Of a DNA stretch of 64,000 nucleotides, positions 1 through 11,721 are shown piece by piece. The notes beneath the pieces are model-generated. The model did not search any database and was not told the origin of the DNA. It saw only the letters and a list, made by a program, of their open reading frames with translations. The stretch comes from Isoetes taiwanensis (taxonomy: Eukaryota; Streptophyta; Lycopodiopsida; Isoetales; Isoetaceae), in assembly GCA_021234155.1 (NCBI GenBank), contig JAJEKV010000035.1, positions 2,480,001 through 2,544,000 on the forward strand, given 5' to 3'. Both the position numbers and the translations under genes were made by a program. Within the stretch, counting starts at the first letter, position 1; every line of letters begins with the position of its first letter.

Positions 1-1058
1 AAGGAATCGTAACATGACTAAACATGATTCTGCCAGTATAAATATCCAGTTTTGCTCATTTGGGTAAAGGGCTAATAGCCAAGGATGTTTTCTGCTTACC
101 TGCTAGTCAATTTCAGAATTACCCAGTAGGCTAATGTCTGATTTGTTTGACTGCAGGTAACCAAACATCCTTCTCCCAATCTCGTATGGTTGTGGTTTGA
201 TGGTACACTTTGTTGACATATCTCAGTTTCACAAGACTTATATTCTACTGTTATTGTTTTAAGTTCTCTAATTCTTAGAACTTTCCAAAGGTATTTACCT
301 CTCAATTGGGAAAAGTTTGTATTCAATACTTGTAATAATAAGTTTACTTTTATATCTGATCTAAATCTCCAAGGCTTCCCCTCTGGGGTCAGATAAGTCC
401 AGTAGTTGTTACTACTTGGATGATTAGTCAAACCTTTAGTTTTTTCTAGTTTGGTTTTTTCTAGTCTTGTCTATATATATATATATATATAATATATATA
501 TATATATGCGCTGGTATTTAGAAGGTGCGCATTATTGACAAATCTTGCGTGCTTTTAGATGTGAGATCTTGAACACATTAAAGTTGATTAATCAATAATA
601 TATTTAACAACATGTATAGATGCATTACTTGATGCAAGGATTGCATGAAAAGGGTTTGCAATGCATCTTTTATTTTAAAGTAATATTACTCTGGAAATCT
701 TGTGCTCAGCTAAATTATTCCAAAGTAATTGTAATCACAAGAGGGTGTTATCATTAATTATATGTATAAATTACTTGCCTCATGAAGGGCATTTGGACCT
801 TTTGAAATAAAATCCATATTTTTTTTACTTTTTGAATCTAAGCCTAACGAAAAGCCCAGCAACGCTGGGCACTTTTTCTAGTAAAAATATAATGGCATTC
901 TTAAGCCTTATTAAAACCTTAGAAGCCAATTCTCATAAAGTCATGATATCAAGTACTCTATTGTGTAGAAGTAGCAACTTGAATTGATTGTCAAAATATG
1001 ACTTTCAACTCTGATTTAAGCCACTTCACCCTCCGGCCATGGAGGGCAACCCTCCGTT
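1..1058. other. AT-rich flank, no gene recognised
   Basis: AT-rich sequence without a recognisable coding region. The longest open frame (minus strand, 96-431, 111 codons) has no motif I know, no signal peptide and no supported start context, and is probably chance. A TA microsatellite lies at 472-507. I see no transposon terminus or RNA gene here. Confidence 0.5.
472..507. repeat. TA dinucleotide microsatellite
   Basis: An almost pure run of alternating T and A, about 36 bp, broken once by AA. It is a simple repeat with no other assigned role. Confidence 0.9.
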
Positions 1059-1895
1059 ATTGATATTTTAGTAATTATATTGTTTGAGAATAAAAAGATA
1101 AAGCCTTCGAGGCATTTAAGTGTTTTTCTAAGGAAGTTGAGGTTTAAACTAGAAGGAAAATTAAATGTGTTCGTTTTGACAGTGTTGGTGAATATTTATC
1201 AGGGGCATTTAAAAAGTCTTGCTTAGATCATGGAATAAAAAAGCAACTTACTTGTATGGTACATCTGAAAACACTTTGGGCAAGCGCTTTCTTTCTTGGA
1301 AAAAAGTGGGTTTTCCTGTTTGAAATAGTTTCTTGGCAAAAACAGGGAGAGAGGGTTTTCCTGTTTGAAATACTTTCTTGGGCAAAACAGAGTGAGAATT
1401 TGTGCAAACCATTGCTGCCCATGTAGAGGGTTAGCATTTAAATGAATTCCAGCTTCTCCAGCTATCTTTGGATACCAAAAGCTTCACAATTGTGAAGCAA
1501 GATTCTAGATGTGAAGCAATATTCTAGACTCGCTTGTGGATTTCTCCAAGAATCTACTTATGACCTTTGGTATCAATTGATTATGGGACAAACGTTCCCG
1601 AACAAGCCTTTCTTCCTAGAATACTCCTTTGTACCAAGTTGTGTCACAATTTGAAACTGACTTTATTGAAGTTTAGCTTGAAGGATTCGTTGGAAACAAA
1701 AATAGCTCTTGCCACTGGCATTTTCAGAGGATGACATCTAGGGAGAATTGGTGGAGAAATGTAGAATGACATCCTCCTGTTGCATGAAACAGCACTTTGG
1801 ACGTGTATGTCTTTGGGACGACCAGCGCTTAGAAATAGAGATTTTGCTTCATTGGAAGTTTTTTCCAATCTATATATTGGAAGTTTTTTCCAATC
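1059..1895. repeat. Repeat R1, copy a
   Basis: First of three direct copies of a noncoding repeat; the others are at 2,785-4,130 and 17,231-18,330. Shared landmarks in order are a segment beginning AGTCTTGCTTAGATCATGG, a short tandem duplication around TTTCCTGTTTGAAAT, and a segment ending TTGGAAGTTTTTTCCAATC. No protein motif is visible in any frame. Copy a is cut at its right side by a Ngaro-type fragment, whereas copies b and c run on another few hundred bases. Confidence 0.75.
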
Positions 1896-1904
1896 GATTG
1901 TCTC

Positions 1905-2768
1905 AGGTTGCTCGCAACTTCTGACATCCTCCATGTGTCGTTTCTATGTTTTTTGTAAGTGTAGAGGTTTTTATGCTTCATTTTGCTCGGCATGGCATTG
2001 TAGCCCCCGATGCATACTTATTATTATTTTATTCTTTCTCCGCATAGCACTGTAGCCTCCGAGGCATACTTATTATTTTGTTCTTTCTTGGCGTGGCACT
2101 GTAGCCTCCAAGCTTTTCTTCTTTTTCATTTTCTCTCGGCATGGCAATGTAGCCTCCGAGGCAGTACTAATCAGATGTTTTTTCTGCGATGGTCATTCCG
2201 TGGACAGTTCCTGGTTGGTCGGCTGTTGTTTCTTCCACGGCGTGGCCTTGGAGCCTCCGAGTGCTATTATATTCTTTTTCTAAACTAAAGTTTGGAACAG
2301 GCCCTGGCTTAAAGCTCCTAACTTTCTAACGGGTCATTCTCTTTTTCAGACTTTCTAGTGCAGGTCCTTTTTTGCAGTTCTCTCGGTTGTCAGCGCTATC
2401 ATATTTGCAATGGCCCACTTCTTGGCCGACGTATGTTGGTGGCATTCAATGAGACCATTGGCGACCATTTTTCATTAGGGGTTTCCTCGAAAACCCAAAA
2501 GAGCGGCAGGGTTTCTCATCTCGATGAGGAGCAGTAGTTGGTTTTCTCACATTTGCATATACCAATAGCGGAACAATCGTCTTTTATCTAACACTCTTCA
2601 GTTTTATCATGCTCTTGATAAATTGTCTAGTTTCGGAGCATGTTCATTTTTTCAAGCGTTTAAAATTTTCTACCCCCTAGTAGGGGGATCAGTATGTACT
2701 CAAAGATTTTACAAAAGCTCAATGAGAACACCACTTCACTTGTTTGTGTCATAGGACCCATCCTAGGA
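1905..2768 (+). mobile_element. Ngaro-type element, right-end (A2-B2) fragment N0
   Basis: Nearly identical to 16,390-17,231, the right end of element N1. It carries the same degenerate CTCGG/CCGAG hairpin units and ends with the B repeat, read here as CACTTGTTTGTG followed by GGACCCATCCTAGG. It lacks the A-repeat start with its terminal palindrome, so only the distal part of an A2-B2 block remains. No coding capacity. It lies between R1 copies a and b. Confidence 0.75.
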
Positions 2769-2784
2769 AGGAATTTTATTATTT

Positions 2785-4130
2785 TTATTGATATTTTAGT
2801 AATTATATTGTTTGAGAATAAAAAGATCAAGCCTTCGAGGCATTTAAGTGTTTTTCTAAGGAAGTTGAGGTTTAAACTAGTGTTCGTTTTGACAGAGCTG
2901 GTGAATATCTATCAGGGGAATTTAAAAAGTCTTGCTTAGATCATGGAATAAAAAAGCAACTTACTTGTATGGTACATCTGAAAACACTTTGGGCAAGCGC
3001 CTTCTTTCTTGGAAAAAAGTGGGTTTTCCTGTTTGAAATAGTTTCTTGGCAAAAACAGGGAGAGAGGGTGGAGATCTAGGGAGAGATTGGTGGAGAAATG
3101 TAGAATGACATCCTCCTGTTGCATGCAACAGCACTTTGGACGTGTCTTGGCAAAAACAGGGAGAGAGGGTTTTCCTGTTTGAAATACTTTCTTGGGCAAA
3201 ACAGGGAGAGAGGTCGATTTTCTATTGAATTGAGTGAGAATTTGTGCAAACCATTGCTGCTCATGTAGAGGGTTAGCATTTAGATGAATTCCAGCTTCTC
3301 CAGCTATCTTTGGATACCAAAATCTTCACAATTGTGAAGCAAGATTCTAGATGTGAAGCAATATTCTAGACTTGCTTGTGGATTTCTCCAAGAATCTACT
3401 TATGACCTTTGGTATCAATTGATTATGGGACAAACGTTCCTGAACAAGCCTTTCTTCCTAGAATACTCCTTTGTACCAAGTTGTGTCACAATTTGAAACT
3501 GACTTTATTGAAGTTTAGCTTGAAGGATTCGTTGGAAACAAAAATAGCTCTTGCCACTGGCATTTTCAGAGGATGAGATCTAGGGAGAATTGGTGGAGAA
3601 ATGTAGAATGACATCCTCCTGATGCATGAAACAGCACTTTGGACGTGTATGTCTTTGGGACGACCAACGCTTAGAAATAGAGATTTTGCTTCATTGGAAG
3701 TTTTTTCCAATCTATATAGCCTAGTAAAGCTTCTAGGATTCTGATGAAGGATATAAGTTAAAAAAGGAAAAAAAAAAGACAGCAAGCAGATGCTTATTCT
3801 TCTGAATTCAGATCAAACGAAAATAACCATGTGTTATGGATTGCATATTTCACGCATCCTTGATTTTCATTGCTTCCAAAGGATAAGCTTCTTAGCTCTC
3901 AAGAAGAAGGAAAACTTTTTGTGATTGAAATCCAACGACAAAATTAATTCTTGAAACATTGTAAATGTTAATAGGTTTTGCCAAGAAAGTGCTATCAAGA
4001 TACCTATTTAATCATTATCTCATTTATCAAAAGAAGTGTTTTGAAGTGTAGCTGAGTTTGTAGATTTCCATGACTTTGTAGGATTTGCATCTAAAGTTGA
4101 TTGAGAGGAATTTGTACCAGAATTTGTAGA
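2785..4130. repeat. Repeat R1, copy b
   Basis: Second and longest copy of R1. It contains an internal rearrangement near 3,070-3,200, where part of the downstream sequence (a stretch with GAGATCTAGGGAGAGA) is inserted early. It runs leftward into the 3-prime end of kinase pseudogene K1. The part after about 3,720 (poly-A stretch near 3,765) is shared with copy c at 17,930-18,330, so R1 includes material that flanks K1 on its 3-prime side. No coding potential recognised. Confidence 0.7.
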
Positions 4131-4169
4131 TTTCCCTAATTTGTAGAATTTGCGGTGAAGGTTTGATTG

Positions 4170-5740
4170 AGAAGAACCAAGGAAAGACAGATTTGGCATG
4201 ACATTGGGAAGGCTGGGAAGTGCGACCGGCATCCGATATCTGGCGGCATCTTTTTATGCTTGGTCTGCTTTCGGCAAGATCGGGATGGCCACAAAGCAAG
4301 CCCGGAGACAACATAACTCTCATCGCTCAACATCATAATGTGATTGAAGTCTAGCATCGGCAACTCCAAAGCGGATCATTGTTCTTTTGTGCTTGCCAAA
4401 CCCATTCCAAAGCAAAAATAAATATTCTTGATTCTCCCATGGCATGCTAAGAACGGGTTTTCCACATGCCATTTCGTAAGTAAGATACCATAACTATATA
4501 TATCAGATTTGACACTAGCTCTACCCATCCGGGCTAGTTACGCGCGATATAGCCAAAGGTACTGCCATTGTCATGGTTTGTGATTGAGTACTTTGCATGA
4601 GCTTCGAAAGTCCAAAATCTCCCAAAGCGTGCCACAAAGTTGTTATCTAACAAACACATTTGCAGCCTTGATATCTCTATGTATAATTCTTTGTTCCCAT
4701 CCCCATGTAAGAATGCCAACCCCTCGCCACTCCCTTTGCTATCTCATACCTCTGGCCCCATGTCAAAAGGCGGTTCGATGAAAATAAATGCTGATTCGGA
4801 CTCCCATTTGGCATGTAGTCATAAACCAGAATCAATTTTTCTTGCTCATGGCACCAGCCTCTTAATCCAACTAAATTTTTGTGCCTAAAAAGACCTATAA
4901 CGGAAAGCTCTGGCGAAAATTGTTGATGCCCTTCTACCGACATTACCTTCATTTGCCGCTTCGGTTTTATTGCCGCCGGTTTTATCACGGGCAATACCCT
5001 TTATAAACACTCCCATATCCCCCCTTACCAAGCATCGGGCTCTCGCTAAATCCTTTGGTGGGCTGTGCTCCGGTCCGCATAGCCAAACCTTGAAAAGGGA
5101 GCTTCTACACATTTAGAATCCCAACTGCGGTGGCGAGTTTGAGCCAAAACTTTCCTTCTCTTGAGGCGAGGCAAAGCAAGCAATTCTCTGCAGAGACACC
5201 AAAGTCAACAGCGAGGGAACTGCTATGGCTAGTGGAACAAAGGGGCTTTTGGAAGAAGAAGAAGAAGCGGTGGACAATGGTGTTGGTGCCGATGATGATC
5301 CCGATGTTAAATTTGATGGTGACGGCAATGGTGATGGCGATAGCGATGGTGATGGTGATGAAGAAGGAGATGTTGAGGAAGATGGAGATGGTAGAGGTGT
5401 AGTAGTATTGCTACTACATTGGCTCGCATCCAGTTCCACAAGAAGGTGAAGTAACCCCTTGATATCCGCATGCCGCAGCAGTAGATTTATTTTACAAAGG
5501 GCATTGCTTGCTTGAATACCACATTCCCCAATTTGTTGTGGTGCTATTAGTAGTACCATTGCATTGGCTCGCATCCCAAACCACAATCGCGAGAACCGAA
5601 TCCACAATAACCATATTTCTTTGCAACACCGATTAGCTTCACAAAGAGCTCCTCCCATTTTGCTTCCCCACAATCTTGTCTTTGTGGCGCTGATAGCAAC
5701 GTTAGTACCAACGGAAGAACAAGGTTGAAATATTGAACAT
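4170..5740 (-). pseudogene. Hevein-domain receptor kinase copy K1 (broken)
   Basis: Minus-strand copy of the family best read in K3 (21,957-23,307). Pieces in order are a signal peptide and start at 5,740, remnants of two chitin-binding hevein (CBM18) domains, a Ser/Pro-rich linker, a membrane segment and a receptor-type kinase domain. K1 is the only minus-strand copy that keeps the kinase C-terminus, seen as GLLCGHPD and RPSIKRC near 4,250-4,310, a tail resembling lectin-receptor-like kinases. The frame breaks many times. Compared with K3, a large share of the changes replace CAG/CTG with CGG/CCG or delete bases there. It shares with K3 a 17-bp duplication at the codons for the ATP-binding lysine. 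Real decay and consensus error cannot be separated from sequence alone. Confidence 0.8.
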
Positions 5741-6582
5741 ACTTTGAAATGTTGAAACACCGAAGATGCTTTGGTAATGCAGAAACTAAGAACCCAAATT
5801 TTAAGCCTTTAGTATTGACATCACATGAGCGGTGAAGCTATGCAACGAATAACTTAATCTTTTTAGTATTGACATTACATGAACAGGGAAGCTATGCAAC
5901 GAAGAATTTTTCTTGTCACCATTATAGCCACGATTGCCCAATAGAAAATACTCAGCCGGATAGAATATGACATGATTCCTTGGCGAGCGAACTACAAAGT
6001 GGTCACCACAAGATGTAGGGAGAAGCTGGCTGGAGAATGGCGGGGCTCGCATTGAATGAAACGCAACAATAATACATTGTGATTTAAGAAATCAAGCAAA
6101 CAAGACTCGTTCTTCACTAACGAACTGAATCGGGTCATTAAGTAGTTCCTAAGCAATAAAAAGACCCGCAACCTCGAGCATAACGCGTGCCCTCCTACAT
6201 ATCGATTGTCCGGCCACCCAAATACGGTTGTTGGAGGTATTGGATACAACGAATGCTTTTTTTCCTTAAAAACACCGGGATAACACACGATTGCCCAATA
6301 GAAAATACTCATTTCGAATAGAATATCACATGGCTCCTTCCGAACTAACCGGTCATTGTTTGAGATCCGGTAGAACTAGTGGAGAATGGCGGCCTCGCGA
6401 TGAATGAAACCGCAAGATTAATATGATAAGCTTACATTGTGAGTTAAAAAATCAAACAAACAAGACTCCTTCTTCACTAGAACAAACTGAAGTGATCATG
6501 GAGAGAAATGTAGAATATGATACTTAACGATTTTGGGAGCTATAAGAGCAAGCGGCGAAAACCCAAAACGGAGGGGCTCGCA
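5741..6582. promoter_or_regulatory. Divergent intergenic region between K1 and C1
   Basis: About 840 bp between the divergent starts of kinase K1 and chitinase C1. It matches 23,308-24,143 of the second unit. It contains two copies of a roughly 57-bp repeat (around TATTGACAT...CATGAACA) and two copies of a roughly 350-bp module, each with the words ATTGCCCAATAGAAAATACT and CAAACAAGACT. The arrangement suggests shared regulation of the pair; this is inference. Confidence 0.5.
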
Positions 6583-8012
6583 ATGGGGGCAAGAGTGCTA
6601 GTATGGGTATTCTTTGGTAGGGGCTTTATTAGCAATGCAAAGCATTGAAGCGCCAGACCTGCGGGAGCGAGGCGGGAGGAGCATATTGCTCTCGGGGTAT
6701 TATTGCGCAGCCAATATGGATGGTGCGGCACTACGCGTCGCAGATATTGCGGAACCGGTTGCCAAAGCCGGTGCAACCAAGAGCGGTGTGGTAAGCGGGC
6801 CAATATGGCCTCGTGCCTCCGGCTATTGTTGCAGCCGGTATGGCTTCGCGGCACCTCCCACGCCTCATCGCGGGCCGGGCCGCCAAAGCGCCCCTCGATT
6901 GCAGCGGCACCCCGACCCCCGCCTCCCGGCCCGCCCCCGTGGCGGCACTTCCATCAAACTTGGTTGGGCGGGCTGGGAAGCTGACCCCTCTACCATCAAC
7001 TCTTGCCTCTATACCCATCTCCTCTATGCCTTTGCCAACCTCAACTCGATTTCACCGTCTCTGCCGACTACACCACCATCTCCTCCTTTGTCTCTAAGGT
7101 TCGCCTCAAAAACCCTAATGTCAAAACTCTCATCTCCATTGGGGGTGGTAGTAGTGACCCCTCTGCCTTTTCTCGCATGGTTAGCTCCTCTACCTCTCGC
7201 TCTACCTTTATCACCAGCAGCATTGCCCTTGCCCGAACATATAACTTTGATGGTCTAGACCTTGATTGGGAATACCCTGATGTGGCCGCTGGTGACATGA
7301 CTAACCTTGGCCTTCTGTTCCAAGAATGGCGTGCGAGTGCTCCCAGCATGCTTCTTGCTGCTGCTGTTTACTATAAGAATCCTCTAGCTGATTGGATGGG
7401 AGGCGCGTCTTATCCAACCTCCTCGATTCAATCAAATCTCAACTGGGTGCTTGTCATGAGTTATGACCTCCATGGTTCATGGGAAAGTTACACCAATAAC
7501 CCAGCACCCCTTTATGACCCTACTTATCCCACTGTGAATGGTGACTATGGTTTGACAAAATGGTTGAGCTATCTCGGTGCACAAAAGATTGTGTATGGAT
7601 TCCCTGCATATGGAGTGACTTGGACCTTGACTACATCCAATCATGGTCTTGGCGCTCCTGCAAATCCAACTTATGCTACACCTTCTTATGCCTCTATTGC
7701 TAGTTCTGGGGCCACTGTTGTCCATGATACATCTACCAAGTCTACATATGCATATAGCGCACGACTGGACCGGATATGATGATGCATGGTCGATCACAAA
7801 CAAGGTGAACTATTTGAAATCTAAAGGACTACAAGGCTATGGATTCGGACACCTCTTCAAGACGATTCTACCTTTACCCTTGCTAAAGGGGTAATTACTT
7901 CAAACACATTTTAACACTTGCACTCTATGTGATATGATTTTGACCCGTTTGCTTGTTTGTAGCTGCTAAAGCATTGGATGGGAAGTATTGCGATGGAACA
8001 ATCATACCATAA
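6583..8012 (+). pseudogene. Hevein-GH18 chitinase copy C1 (broken reading frame)
   Basis: Close copy of intact chitinase C2 (24,144-25,580). The start at 6,583, signal peptide region, two hevein-domain regions, Pro-rich linker, GH18 barrel with the DGLDLDWE catalytic motif (7,252-7,275), 72-bp intron and short second exon (7,963-8,012) are all recognisable. The GH18 core from about 7,060 to 7,740 is almost identical to C2. The hevein region (6,600-6,970) and the last codons are disrupted by small indels, mostly where C2 has CAG or CTG. If these are consensus errors the gene could be functional; taken literally it is not. Confidence 0.8.
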
Positions 8013-8561
8013 CACGTTTTCAACATGTCGATCTACATTATAATTGTGTTGCCTTTCTTTATTCAATATTTGTACTATTATTTATAAGAAGATTTGTATT
8101 ATTTGCTAAGATCTAATTGCTTGGAGAATGTTCTAACTTGAGGTAGTATGATACCATGTATAAAGTCCAACAAAAAAGAGTTGCAATTTAACATTAGTTT
8201 GGTTAGACCCGAACCATGTGCAAGTTACTTTGCAATTCATGCCTTAAACAACAACATAACAATTAACAAATACAAAGAAAATTTGCCAAAGGCGCACAAC
8301 ATTTCTTTTTTCGAAAGTGTATTATCGGGGAATTTGTGTCAACTTGGCACCAATGTGAAAATCATTTCCAGCCGGATCTCAAACCATAATGCTTTGCCAT
8401 CATATTGAAGAAAATCAAATGTTATTTCGAGTATCTCAAAATGGGGGTCAGATTTTGATCAATTGCGAGTATCATGTTAGACAATACTACCTCATTGTAT
8501 AAACAAGAAGTGAACATTTGAATAAATCCAAAGCATGTTCAGTGTTCTAATATTTCATAGT
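8013..8561. other. Intergenic region C1 to K2
   Basis: AT-rich sequence between chitinase C1 and kinase K2, matching 25,581-26,138 of the second unit. It should hold the 3-prime end of C1 and the K2 promoter. At 8,277-8,303 it differs from the other unit: here there is AAAATTTGCCAAAGGCGCAC where unit 2 has a perfect GC palindrome. A 61-codon open frame (8,148-8,408 in its longest reading) has no known motif. Confidence 0.6.
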
Positions 8562-9809
8562 ATGTTCAATATTTCAACTGTTGTTCTTCTGTTGGTACTA
8601 ATGTTGCTATCAGGCACCACAGCACAAGATTGTGGGGAAGCAGCTGGAGGAGCTCTTTGTGAAGCTAATCTGTGTTGCAGCAAATATGGTTATTGTGGAG
8701 TCGGTTCTCAGTATTGTGGCTTGGGATGCCCGAGCCAATGCAATAGTACTACTAATAGCCCCACAACTGCTGGGGAATGTGGTATTCAAGCAAGCAATGC
8801 CCTTTGTAAAAATAATCTCTGCGGCGAATGTAACGGATATTTGGGGTTACTTGACTTCATTGTGGAACTGGATGCCAGAGCCAATGTAGTAGCAATACTA
8901 CTACACCTCTACCATTGCCATCACCATTGCCGTCACCATCGAATTTAACATCAGGATCATCATCAGCACCAACACCATTGTCCACTGCTTCTTCTTCTTT
9001 TTCCAAAAGCCTGCTTGTTCCACTAGCCATAGCGGTTCCACTCAACTGTTGCCTTTGTGTCTCTCAAAGCAATTGCTTGCTTTGCCCGCCTCAAGAGAAG
9101 GAAACTTTTGGCTCAAACTCGCCACCACGGTGGGATTCTAAATGTGTAGAAGCTCCCTTTTCAAGGTTTGGCTATGCGGACTGAGCACGCGACCACCAAA
9201 GGATTTAGCGAGAGCCCGATGCTTGGCAAGGGGAGATATGGGAGTGTTTATAAAGGGTATTGCCCGGTGATAAAATGAAGGGCATCAACAAATTTTCAGC
9301 GAGAACTTTTTCATTTATAGGTTTTCTTAGGCACAAAAATTTAGTTGGATTAAGAGGTGGTGCCATGAGCATGAAAAATTGATTACGGTTTATGACTACA
9401 TGCCAAATGGGAGTCTGAATCAGCATTTATTTTCATCGTAACCGATCTTTTGACATGGGGCCAGAGGTATGAGATAGCAAAGGGAGTGGCGGAGGGGTTG
9501 GCATTCTTACATGGGGGATGGGAACAAAGAATTATACATAGAGATATCAAGGCTGCAAATGTCCTGTTAGACAACAACTTTGTGGCATTTTCAAGACTCA
9601 TGCAAACCACTCAATCACAACAAACAATGACAATGGCCGGTACCCTTGGCTACATTCTGCCAGAACTAGCCTGGATGGGTAGAGCTAGTGTGAAATCTGA
9701 TATATACAATTATGGTACCCTACTTCTGGAGATGGCATGCGGAAAACCTGTTCTTAGCATGCCATGGGAGAATCAAGAATATTTATTTTTGCTGGAATGG
9801 GTTTGGTAA
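8562..9809 (+). pseudogene. Hevein-domain receptor kinase copy K2 (catalytic motifs deleted)
   Basis: Starts MFNISTV at 8,562 with a signal peptide, then hevein domain 1 (cysteine-rich, with CCSKYGYCG), a disrupted hevein domain 2, a Ser/Pro linker, a membrane segment with frame breaks, and a kinase domain. The HRD loop is present ([12 protein letters not shown]). The VAVK lysine segment is missing through a 27-bp deletion near 9,275, and the DFG segment through an 18-bp deletion near 9,586; both lengths are multiples of three. A stop after LLEWVW at 9,807 removes the C-lobe end that K1 retains. Several further frameshifts coincide with CAG/CTG sites. Confidence 0.8.
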
Positions 9810-9885
9810 GCACAAAAGAACGGTGATTTGCTTGGAGTTGCCGATGCGAGACTTCAATCACATTATGATGTTGAGCAGATGAGAG

Positions 9886-10276
9886 TAGCCCCTGGAATCT
9901 TCTGCTAGTACCTTCATTTAAAATGGATGTCTGTGACGAAATGCCAACAGTCCTTACCCCAAAGATAGAAAAAATACTGCAGGCCAAGACCGGAGCAGAA
10001 ATGAAGATACTAGTGAAGAAAACACACATCTGCAAGCCCTGGCCTCTAACAAACAGAAAGATTATGAAGTTAATACCTGAAAAAGCTTTATGGAAAACAA
10101 CATCAGTAGTGCACCCTAATGAATGAGGAATTGAAGAAGGTTTATGGCGATGAAGATTGTCATTTTCCATTAGTGTGATTAAGCCTGAGACATTGCGTTA
10201 TTTATGTTTGTGCTTTATTGCTGAATTCCAACAATTCTCAATTTTGAATTGTCTGTAATGTGCTTGATTTATATGG
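9886..10276 (+). pseudogene. HAD/FCP1-like gene tail, copy 1
   Basis: Matches the downstream part of the HAD-phosphatase-like sequence at 63,496-63,890 (PSFKMDVCDEMPTVLTPKI region and 3-prime flank). Here it is fused directly to the truncated kinase K2: the text runs GAGCAGATGAGAGT then AGCCCCTGG, whereas K5 shows several hundred bases between these points. So a deletion joined the kinase tail to the phosphatase tail. Confidence 0.6.
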
Positions 10277-10860
10277 AATGTGACAGACACACAGACAGAC
10301 AGACACAGTCAAAGTCAAAATTGGTTAAAAACATGTTTTTCGGATACCTAACGTGTTTGCGTTTCATATGAACAAAAAATCGCCTGATTCTGATATATCT
10401 ACAAAAAGTTAGAGTAGGCGGAAGAGGAGACGGGTCTGATGGCCCTCTGCATGAGGCGGATCCCCTTCCTAGCGCATAGGGGGTTTCCATCAACTTCTTG
10501 GAAGCTTTTTAAGAGATTTAAAAGGCAAATGTTGTAGATGTCTACATTCTCAGAAAGCCCTTTTAAATAGCTTTCAAATGCACATGTCCATGTGCTAAAC
10601 AGAGATAGGAAAGAGAAGTTATGACACTTTTAGTGAGGATTCATCGTGGGGATGGGCCCATAAATCGTGATGGATGGGCCCTGTTATCATATTTCATTTT
10701 AACGTTTGATTTTTTATTTTAACGGTCTGCAACATATGTTCAAAAGGAAGGGGGTGAGCGATGACGGGTCCATGCGCAAAGGAAGGCGACCCAACCCTAG
10801 ACAGACAGACAGACAGACAGACAGATTGATTGATTGATTGATTTTTAATGTCACAGGACC
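10277..10860. other. Insertion bounded by TGTGACA/TGTCACA with CAGA repeats
   Basis: Sequence present here and at 27,839-28,417, but absent after the same host word (TTATATGGAATGT) at 63,880-63,890, so it is an insertion. It begins TGTGACAGACACACAGAC and ends in a (CAGA)n-(ATTG)n microsatellite followed by TGTCACA, giving inverted 7-bp ends. No coding region is visible. A small DNA transposon is possible, but the right boundary cannot be checked against an empty site. Confidence 0.4.
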
Positions 10861-11721
10861 CAAACAACAAAAGGGCCATGGAAACCCAAAAAGTATAAAG
10901 AGAAAGATAATGCTAATGGTAATGGTAGAGCAACAAGTGCAAGCCGAGGAGGATGTTCCAGCCGACAAGGTTTTAATCAAGGGAATACAATTGGAGGTGT
11001 TGTAGTAAATGTGACAGAAGATGTTTATGAAGAAGAACCACCAGTAGAGGAAGATGAAGGTGTAGAGGCGGTAAACGTAAACTTCTGACTATCTCTGGAG
11101 TTATAGAAACTAATAATAATAACAAGGATGATGATATGTTGATTATACGGACTAGAGAAGATAGTAATTAGCTCAAAGAAGCTACTGAAGGAGTATGCAA
11201 GGAGGGAAGGAGGTTTTGTCAATAAGGAAATGGTGATTTGCAGTCAGTTCCAAATGACTTAATGGAAAAGCTTTGAACTTGAGAAATGTACTTTGTATGC
11301 CTAGTTTCTTGTCAAAAATTTAATTTGAGTATGTCAATTACTGGATTAGGATGGTTGTATTTGACAATATTTAGTGTATTAATTTTATGAATATTGAAAT
11401 CAAGTTTATTGGAGAACCTGTACACAATCTTTTTGGTTTGAGCAGTAATTGTTTGCCATTCCTAAATGCTGTAAGTTTTGTTGACATAAGTGTTTGGCAT
11501 GAATAATTTGTCATACAAACATGAAAAATGTTGAGTTAATGGTGGAATTGAAGTTAATTCATTCCTTTGAAGATAAAACTGAAGATTCTACATGTATTGG
11601 GTGCATGCTGGATAAGCACATAAGCTATTATTCAAGAAATCTTATAAGAGAGCAAAAGGAGTGTTGGATTTGATTCATACAAACATCTATGGTCCCTTTA
11701 GTATGAGAAACATCATGGGAA
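10861..11721 (+). pseudogene. Ty1/copia retrotransposon fragment
   Basis: Decayed fragment. Near 11,575-11,715 the frames read STCIGCML and then RAKGVLDLIHTNIYGPF, which matches the pre-integrase zinc region and start of the integrase core of copia elements, with a one-base frameshift between them. Upstream is a short charged, Gly-rich stretch (about 10,880-11,090) that could be the gag end but is not diagnostic. The fragment ends exactly where the Ngaro-type A repeat begins. The same structure occurs at 28,418-29,282. Confidence 0.5.

Noticed and set aside
96-431. 111-codon minus-strand frame
   Set aside because: No motif, repeat or homologue recognised, and AT-rich flanks; not supported as a gene.
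5225-5449. Acidic Asp/Gly repeat frame on the plus strand
   Set aside because: It is the antisense of the Ser/Pro linker of kinase K1. The same shadow appears opposite the other kinase copies.
6614-7258. Independent Ala/Pro-rich proteins in the chitinase region
   Set aside because: Alternate-frame readings of the GC-rich chitinase exon; the true frame is shown by C2.
4170-8012. Repeat-induced point mutation (C to T decay) in unit 1
   Set aside because: The changes are mainly A to G and T to C at CAG/CTG, plus indels, which is opposite to deamination decay.
10277-10845. CRISPR-like or satellite array from the CAGA units
   Set aside because: Units are 4 bp simple repeats without spacers; this is a microsatellite.
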